From positions 54,568,444 through 54,632,443 of the forward strand of contig NW_026623067.1 of assembly GCF_023065955.2 (NCBI RefSeq): a DNA stretch of 64,000 nt, given 5' to 3'. The notes below the pieces were generated by a model that was given only the letters and a program-made list of their open reading frames with translations, had not been told where the DNA came from and did not search any database. The position numbers and the translations under genes were made by a program. Shown here piece after piece: positions 57,682 through 64,000 of the stretch. Numbering within the stretch: the first letter of the stretch is position 1; each line of letters starts with the position of its first letter. Origin of the DNA: Ursus arctos (lineage: Eukaryota > Chordata > Mammalia > Carnivora > Ursidae).

Positions 57682-57882
57682 GGGGCGCCTGGGTAGCGCA
57701 GTCATTGGGCGTCTGCCTTCGGCTCAGGGGGTGATCCTGGCGTTCCGGGATCGAGTCCCACATCGGGCTCCTCGGCTGGGAGCCTGCTTCTTCCTCTCCC
57801 ACTCCCCCTGCTTGTGTTCCCTCTCTCGTTGGCTGTCTCTCTGTCACATAAATAAATAAAAAATCTGTTAAAAAAAAAAAAA
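57682..57882 (+). mobile_element. Young Can-SINE
   Basis: 'ggggcgcctgggtagcgcag', 'tcattgggcgtctgccttcg', 'ggcgttccgggatcgagtcc', 'cttcctctcccactccccct', 'cacataaataaataaaaaat', A-tail. Perfect 15-bp TSD gaaattgatgttcca at 57667-57681 and 57883-57897. Has the 'ttgggcgtctgcc' variant also seen in the nested SINE at 12684. Confidence 0.97.
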
Positions 57883-58297
57883 GAAATTGATGTTCCAACA
57901 TTTCATCCTTCTTATTATATATCACAGATAAACCAAGAGTGTTTTAAAGGCTCATTCTTCTTTTAGGACAAAAAGAAGAGACATTTTTGGAAATTGTTTA
58001 CCTAAGGTAAAAACTTAAAAAGCAGATGGTTTTTAGAGCAGGACTTTAATAAAAACCTTTGTGTTGACTTGGCATCAGAAATGCTTCTGTAAACTTCCAC
58101 AAAGTAAAAGAACATACCAGTCTATCCTGATAATTAACTAAATTCTAGTTGGTGGGGTTTTAATTCCTCTGAGACCATGCATTCTCATCATATTTCTTGT
58201 AGTTAGCACCCGGGAAAAGCTGTTCCGAGATATACAGGAAAATGCCCAGGCCTTTCTTTCTTCAAGTTCAGAGTTTGGGAGATGGGATGATACTTAC

Positions 58298-58372
58298 CAC
58301 TGTAGATGTCTCTGTACCGTGTGCCACCTTGGACTGCAGAGGGAAGCTCACCATGGCTCTGCCCCACATGTA
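58298..58372 (-). other. Exon-like segment (candidate, unproven)
   Basis: On the minus strand an acceptor-like tract ('acataacactttccccgcag', AG = complement of 58373-58374) precedes 75 nt ending at a near-consensus donor (gtggtaagtat; GT = complement of 58296-58297). The 75 nt are exactly 25 codons open in phase 0, beginning YMWGRAMVSF and ending GTETSTV. A branch-like 'cttacataac' lies just upstream. No protein family is recognised. Also open on the plus strand (58203-58411, beginning STREKLFRDIQENAQAFL) after a 'tttcttgtag' acceptor-like site. May be a cryptic or lineage exon, or chance. Confidence 0.25.
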
Positions 58373-58524
58373 CTGCGGGGAAAGTGTTATGTAAGGCTGA
58401 GCTGGCCCCACTAAGGGTGTCTTCTACAGAGCCATTAGTTAAGAAGAGTGACAAAACTTGAATCTCTTCTTTAAAGCCATGGAAACCAGGAGGTCATCAA
58501 TTGCTGATGTTGGAGCCTGGCTCT

Positions 58525-58697
58525 CAAACTTTATCATGGGTAGTTATGACTGGGGTGCTTATTAAAAATGTCTCAAAGTAAATATTTCTGCTTAGCGAGC
58601 CCTGGAATAATACCTACTCCATTCTCACTGAGTCCCCTCAGTATTTCTGACGCAAATGTTCTTGCCCATAGGCTACATTTGGAGAAATGTTCCCAAA
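58525..58697 (+). repeat. MER5A-like DNA transposon (hAT-Charlie MITE)
   Basis: 'ggctctcaaactttatcatg', 'ggggtgcttattaaaaatgt', 'gagtcccctcagtatttctg', 'gcccataggctacatttgga' follow MER5A (tctcaaactttagcatgcat ... ggagggcttgttaaaa ... agtttctgattcag ... cacactttgag). Diverged. Confidence 0.6.
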
Positions 58698-58699
58698 GA

Positions 58700-60595
58700 T
58701 TGCGTGGTCTGCCATCCTCATTTTGATGGTAATGGAAATTGAATGCAGAGCAGTGATAAATGCCATCTAAAAAAATCACAGTGTCTGGAACTTATCTTCT
58801 GATTTCCAAATTAGCAGCTAGTATTGAAACGACAACCAAGAACCTTGCTTTTTCAAAGAAAAGGAAAAATGCATGATTGTGGGCATAGGAAAATTTTCTT
58901 TTAAACCCCTCCCCCCTCAAAAAAAAAGTTTGGCTGGAAATTGTGAAACCTTGGACTGGCATGTCCAAACACCAAACAGAAAAAGCTGCCCATGTGGAAA
59001 GAATGCACAGGCAACATGGAACTAGGAACCACATGATTCCAACAAGGACAAGGTCTCAGAATACAAATGATAAACGATGTTTACAGTTTCCCAGGAGCTC
59101 AGAGTGCTTTGTAGATTATTTTTTTCTTTATTGTGAATAATTCTAACGCTGAACTCATTATTATTGATTCTGTCTTGCCGCCATGGAGACTAAAACACAA
59201 AGAGAAGTGGCTGGTTTGTGGTAATGAAGATGACAGTGCACACACTGAGTGGCTGGGTAACTGCCCCAACCTCTCCTCAGCTGGATGCCAGCCCATAATT
59301 AGCTGAGCCTGGTGCTTCCTCATGGCTCCATTTGGCATCAGAGAATGCCTTTTAATACGATCTGAGAATACACCTTGTCAGTATAGGCTTGATATTATTT
59401 AGGCATAATGTTTTAAGGCATTGTTTAAGGTACTGTTCTAAGGACAGCTGTGAAACTGAATACCGAAGCAGAATAGTTATGCCTTAGAGTAACAGTGCTT
59501 AAGGCTGGGAGTCATGTAAGTAGGATGGAGAAGGTTAATACACATATTGACTCTGCCCAGCACTGACAGTATTTGAAGTTCAGGATGTTGTTTAAAGTAA
59601 CTACCTGTCGGAACACAGAAAAATGATCTTGGGAAACTTGGGCTCAGTATACAAATTGTTGCCGTATTTTATGAGTTAATTCTTAGGCTTAAATTGGGCA
59701 TAAGACTATGAGTCTTACTTTCCTTTTTTATTTTTTCATAGCTGAGAACAAAGAAAATTACCGTATAGGGCTGAAATAGTCAATATATTGGAGTACCTGA
59801 AAATAACTTTTTAAATGGGTTGCATGTTTTGCCAATGTGAGTTATAAATTTCTTGGATTTACATACTTCTCTATAACTAATATTGCAAGAAATTCCCACT
59901 ACTATGCAGTTATTTATTGAACCAGTCTTTATTGAAAACCTGTTATATGCCACTCAAACAACATTGATATTACTCAAAGTGAATAACCTGTTTCCATTTA
60001 TTAGCACAAAGTATTATATAATATGTTAACTTTTTCTATTTATATCCAATTAATTATTGCTTTACCTTATAACTATTAGGGAAATAGTCTCATTGGAAGG
60101 ATTGGCTTAACCACTTTGAAGAATTAAGGCAAATAGTGATTGTTTGGTAAAGTAAGAATGTGAACAGAATTTGTCCAAATATTTCCTTGGTCTCAGGAAT
60201 GGATCTTTTATATTTTGCAATAAATATCTTTTTTTGCCATGTGTTTTTATAGTCCTGATCTCTAATGTTGGACTAAATTATCTTGCTAAGTACAGCTTCT
60301 CTGCATAATTTTATTGCTTTCTCATAAGCCACAAGGATTTTTATTTTGCTAGAGGAAAGGATAAAAAGGAGAATGATTGATGACTCCTATTTATCTTAAA
60401 AATTGAAAGAATTAATGCCAGAATTGCTTCTGTTTTCAGCTTTAATTTTTTATTCTAGTGTCCAGGGGGGAAATTTGTGCAGCAGTAATTTCATAGTATA
60501 AAAATTACCTTTCTTTAAATGTACATAGAATATTTGCTTTGTCAGAATAATTTTCTGTTTTCTTCATTCCACCAAATTGTTTGGTAGTTTAGATA
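58700..60595. other. Unassigned non-coding stretch
   Basis: No named repeat, short frames only. 58905-58928 is a C-run joined to an A-run. AT-rich after 59700. Confidence 0.45.
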
Positions 60596-60599
60596 ATAA

Positions 60600-60690
60600 T
60601 TCAATTTGGAAATGGAGAGACTCAGGCTTAGAGAGATATTAAATGACATCCTCAAGCTAGTACATTCAATTTGTGACCCTGCTATGACCA
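60600..60690 (-). repeat. MIR SINE fragment
   Basis: 'gaaatggagagactcaggct', 'tagagagatattaaatgaca', 'tcctcaagctagtacattca' = antisense MIR (gatgaggaaactgaggcacagagaggttaagtaacttgcccaaggtcacacagctag). Confidence 0.6.
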
Positions 60691-60699
60691 AAATAGGTG

Positions 60700-62454
60700 G
60701 TGATTTTTTTCACCAATCACATAACCATCAGATAGGTGAAATACAAAATATTCACAATGCCTGAATGTTCTCTTAATTATATACTAATGCACAATATGTG
60801 TAAGGTCTTTGCATGTCATACCACATGGAGACACTTCTTCAAGTAGATCATGAGTATTTGTATGCATCTGTAGTTAGTCATAAAATATTACCTGTTGTGA
60901 TCATTGGAAAGAATGGAGCACATTTTTTTAGTGCTATCCTAAATGTCTATTTGTAGATTTATTGCCTGGAACATATTTACTTGTTCATTGCAACATCTGC
61001 TAAACCTGTTGGTGTCTTATTAAAATAGCAGATCTAAGTATAAAGTGGTATCATTGGATATCATCCTTGGGTTGGTCAGGTATGTTTAATTTGGATAAAA
61101 GTTATATTTGAAACATAGGTTGGATTCTGCTCATTTCAGTAATGGAGTTGTTCTCATAATAGCTATCGAGTGTTTGGGGAGGAATGCTACTTGGCCTCCA
61201 TCCCATATAGACAAATTAATAACAATATTGGAGAGTTTTGGCATATTGTTTTCAAAGGACTTTAACGGGTATCTCATAAAGTGGGTGGATATATAATGCT
61301 AATTAGGGAAGCAGTGGATACCAACCATCCATAAGGAACTTAACTACTCAACCTGAGCAGATTCAAGCAGCTTTTCCTGTTGGAAGCAGCTGGAAGACTT
61401 GGAAGTTAACTTCCTGTCCACCCTTTTTGAACTTCTATCAATTCTATCACTTTTTCAGGTTTGGGTTCAAAGCTAACTTCTAAATAAATACCCCTCTTTT
61501 GTTCCCAGTCCATTTCTCTTTCTTATTTCTGGTCTCCTAAATAGTCAGTATCTCAATATTTTTATAGGTGAATGTATATTGCCATTATTATATAATGCTT
61601 ATAAAATCATCGTGCACTTGGCTGATTCTAGAGGATGTCACAGGCAACTGTACACAGTCTAGAAAAGTCTTTTATTTGAAGGAAGCATGCAGTTACCAGC
61701 TCATCTTCACATTCTCTCTTTTCTTTCACCCTCATACATGGTTGCTCCGATGTCTGTCTTCTCAGAGGCCCTTCCATTACATAGCCACACACAGAAATAA
61801 TCATCTAGTATAAATGTGCTTCTGGGCATGGCAGAGGAACTAGTAGTAGACTTTTTTTCTGCTATAAGTAAGTAGAAACCTGGAAAAAGAAATACAGAGC
61901 AGCTGGTTTCAGGCATCAGACAATAGGCAGACAGGATTGTGTCTCATCAGAGAAGAGAACTAAACAAGACGAACCTATGACTCACCCAACCTTCTACCTG
62001 TATGTCTTCAGTGGGCCCTATCCCAGAGAGAGAAAACTCAAGTAGAGCATCTAGTGGATTCACTGAATCATGTGACAGAGATCAGAGTTCATGGAAATGG
62101 AGGCAGCCAGAAGTGGTGAGGCAGAGTATCAGAATAGAGGAAACTTCTCAGAGGAAGAGCTCCAAAACCCTGCTTGGGGCTGGAGGGTGAGGAGGGTGGA
62201 AAGGGGCTGCCTCTTGTGTTTTAAAATGAAAACTAAACTGTATATGTACAGGGTGAAACTGCAGGAGGACACAGGATGACTAAGAATCTATAAACCAAAC
62301 AATTCTAAGAGGTCATGTTGAGCTGGGCAACAATTTAGTTTTAATCAGGCAGAGTGAAGGGACTCAGTGGACAAACATCATTCAGTAGAGACTCCTAAAA
62401 GGTCAAACTTATAAGGGTGGCCAAATTAGATTTGCCCTTACAAAGCGTAGAAAC
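60700..62454. other. Unassigned non-coding stretch
   Basis: Nothing named. Small frames at 61108-61296 and 62002-62279 show no domain. Confidence 0.45.
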
Positions 62455-62463
62455 AAACCTTTA

Positions 62464-62507
62464 TTTATTTTTTATTTTATAATAATTTTTATTATGTTAG
62501 TCACCAT
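62464..62507 (-). mobile_element. Micro L1 insertion (44 bp)
   Basis: T/A-rich tail complement followed by 'attatgttagtcaccat', the last ~18 bp of the carnivore L1 in reverse. Flanked by aaaccttta at 62455-62463 and 62508-62516. One of the smallest recognisable L1 integrations possible. Confidence 0.8.
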
Positions 62508-62559
62508 AAACCTTTAAAAGACCAAGTTGATCCTCTCAATTTAACTGCCTGACAAATCG

Positions 62560-63250
62560 AAAGGCAACATTGTCTAAAGGAAGACAGCATAATTTAGATA
62601 GTCAGCAACATAGATCATAATGCAGCATCCAATTCAAAATTGTTAGAGGTCAGAAGAGGCACAAACATGTAACCAGTAATCAAGAGAAAATTCAGGCATA
62701 ATAAATAGACCCAGAAATAACAGAGATGATGGAATTAGCAGACAAAAACTTTAGGAGACTTTTAAAGTCTCTTGTAATTATATCATAATTTAAGGTGAAC
62801 ATGATGAGGAGAAAAAGGGAAGATATATTAAAAAGAACTATGTGGAACTTCCAGAGCTGAAAAATTAAATACATGAATTGAAAAATTCACAAGATAGGCT
62901 TACTATATTAGACACTTATAATTCAATAGTAAGTTAAGCAAATCTATTAAAAATGGGCTAATTTTGAACATTTTACAAAATAAGATCTACAAATGGCCAA
63001 TTAGATGTGAAAAGATACTGTTATTAGTCATCAGAAAAATGTAAATTAAAACCACTGTGAGATACCACTGTTTATCATCAGAATGGCTGAAAACCAAACT
63101 AGCAGTACCGGGGTGTCCCTCATTCATTGCTGCTGATACTATTAATATGGAGCCACCTCTTGGGAAAGTAGTCTGGCAGTTTATGAAAAAGTTAAATTAA
63201 CTTACAAGTTGATGGAGGAAATTGGATTTTAAACCTTTGGGAAAAGCCAT
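62560..63250 (+). mobile_element. Ancient L1M, internally deleted
   Basis: First half matches the same ORF1 region as 7600-7900 ('atagacccagaaataacaga', 'gatgatggaattagcagaca', 'aacttccagagctgaaaaat', 'gaaaaattcacaagatagg'). From about 62910 it jumps to the ORF2 C-terminal region ('gatctacaaatggccaatta', 'ttagtcatcagaaaaatgta', 'aaaaccactgtgagatacca', 'gggaaagtagtctggcagtt'). Most of ORF2 is missing. No ORF. Confidence 0.78.
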
Positions 63251-63389
63251 TGGAACATTAAGGAAGAGAATATTCCTCCAGCCTTGGCCACTGTATGTCC
63301 GTCACCTTATTGAACTACTATTCTTTCCTTTATTTTTCATCCTCTGTTGAAAAAGTCTGAGAAAAGACAAACTGAAGCATATTAAAAAT

Positions 63390-63545
63390 TTTAAGTGTTT
63401 ATTTGAGTAAATTTCTTCAAATCAGGTAGCGCCAAACTGAAAAATGGGTAGAAGGGCTAAGGGCAGGAGCTGGGGGTGACTTTCATAAGGAAGCTGGCAA
63501 TTGGCTGTAGCTTAAAGCCTCGATGGTAGCCTGAGATTGGTTGTC
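63390..63545. repeat. LTR-like fragment, family unassigned
   Basis: 'ttttaagtgtttatttgagt', 'atcaggtagcgccaaactga', 'agaagggctaagggcaggag', 'gcctgagattggttgtcctt' look like an old solo-LTR end in antisense, cut by the L1 tail at 63551. Tentative. Confidence 0.3.
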
Positions 63546-63550
63546 CTTAG

Positions 63551-64000
63551 TTTTTTTTTTTGGGGGGGGTGGTTATGTTATGTTAGTCACCACACAGTGC
63601 ATCATTAGTTTTTGATGTAGTGTTCCATGATTCATTGTTTGTGTATAACACCCAGTGCTCCATGCAATGCATGCCCTCCTTAATACCCATCACTGAGCTA
63701 ACCCATACTCCTACCCCCCTCCTCTCTAAAACCCTCAGTTTGTTTCCCGAGGTCCATAGTCTCTCATGGTTCATTTCCCCCTGTGATTCCCCCCCTTCAT
63801 TTTTCCCTTTCTTCTCCTAATGTCCTCCCTGCTATTCCTTATGTTCCACAAATAAGTGAAACCATATGATAATTGTCTTTCTCTGCTTGACTTACTTCAC
63901 TTAGCATAATCTCTTCCAGTTCCACCCATGTTGATACAAATGTTTGGTAACATCCTTTCTGATGGCTTAGTAATATTCCATTTTATATCTGGACCACATC
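63551..64000 (-). mobile_element. Young-type L1, continues beyond the window
   Basis: T11 then G8 then 'ggttatgttatgttagtcac', 'tttttgatgtagtgttccat', 'gattcattgtttgtgtataa', 'tctaaaaccctcagtttgtt' (3'UTR complement), then ORF2 C-terminal complement ('gaccttagtc'-type region: 'cttgacttacttcacttagc', 'agtaatattccattttatat'). 5' part lies past 64000. More diverged than the 46.5-kb copy. Confidence 0.93.

Noticed and set aside
1..64000. CRISPR arrays, operons, phage or bacterial mobile systems
   Set aside because: Regular spacer-repeat structure and dense coding are absent; all repeated structure is explained by eukaryotic retroelements and microsatellites.

Overview
This is non-coding mammalian DNA, almost certainly from a caniform carnivore. 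The evidence is the set of tRNA-Lys-derived Can-SINEs (head ggggcgcctgggtggc, box-B-like ggatcgagcccc, CT-rich body, AATAAATAAATAAAATCTTT tail) and young carnivore-type LINE-1s ending in a (TAA)n-rich tail. The SINE subtype with 'gcgttatgggatcgag' recalls bear-lineage elements; that narrower placement is inference. No prokaryotic features, tRNA/rRNA genes or CRISPR are present, and no complete protein-coding host gene is visible. The window looks intergenic or deep-intronic.

Layout. 0-7.5 kb: ancient L2/MIR remnants, one old Can-SINE and unassigned sequence. 7.5-16 kb: an ancient L1M element (+) that was later hit by a SINE, a 5'-truncated young L1 tail and a 4.7-kb young L1. The young L1 is inverted at its 5' end (twin priming) and itself carries a later SINE. 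16-26 kb: a pyrimidine microsatellite, two near-identical tandem-oriented SINEs, MIR/L2 remnants and a stray copy of an L1M segment. 26-28 kb: two short L1 tails in opposite orientation plus a rearranged pair of short repeats. 28-39 kb: many MIRs, MER5-like remnants, SINEs and L1 tails. 39.4-45.4 kb: an essentially full-length L1 on the minus strand with 5'UTR, ORF1, ORF2 and 3'UTR, dead by frameshifts and stops, inserted inside a MIR. 46.5-47.35 kb: a young truncated L1 with a perfect 18-bp target-site duplication (TSD). 51-55 kb: an L2 split by a second twin-primed L1 and an older L1 fragment. 57-64 kb: a GT microsatellite, a SINE, one exon-like segment with good splice sites, MER5A, a 44-bp micro-insertion of L1, an internally deleted L1M, and a young L1 running off the window end.

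The sequence is best read as a stratigraphy of retrotransposition: Mesozoic-age MIR/L2, then L1M/MER5, then carnivore L1 and Can-SINE. The only proteins supported are L1 ORF1p/ORF2p relics. No genuinely new biological system was found. The most checkable unusual items are the two twin-priming L1 insertions, the rearranged 28-bp/24-bp repeat pair at 26.2/27.7 kb, the displaced L1M segment at 18.4 kb, the micro-L1 at 62.5 kb, and the 75-nt exon-like segment at 58.3 kb.
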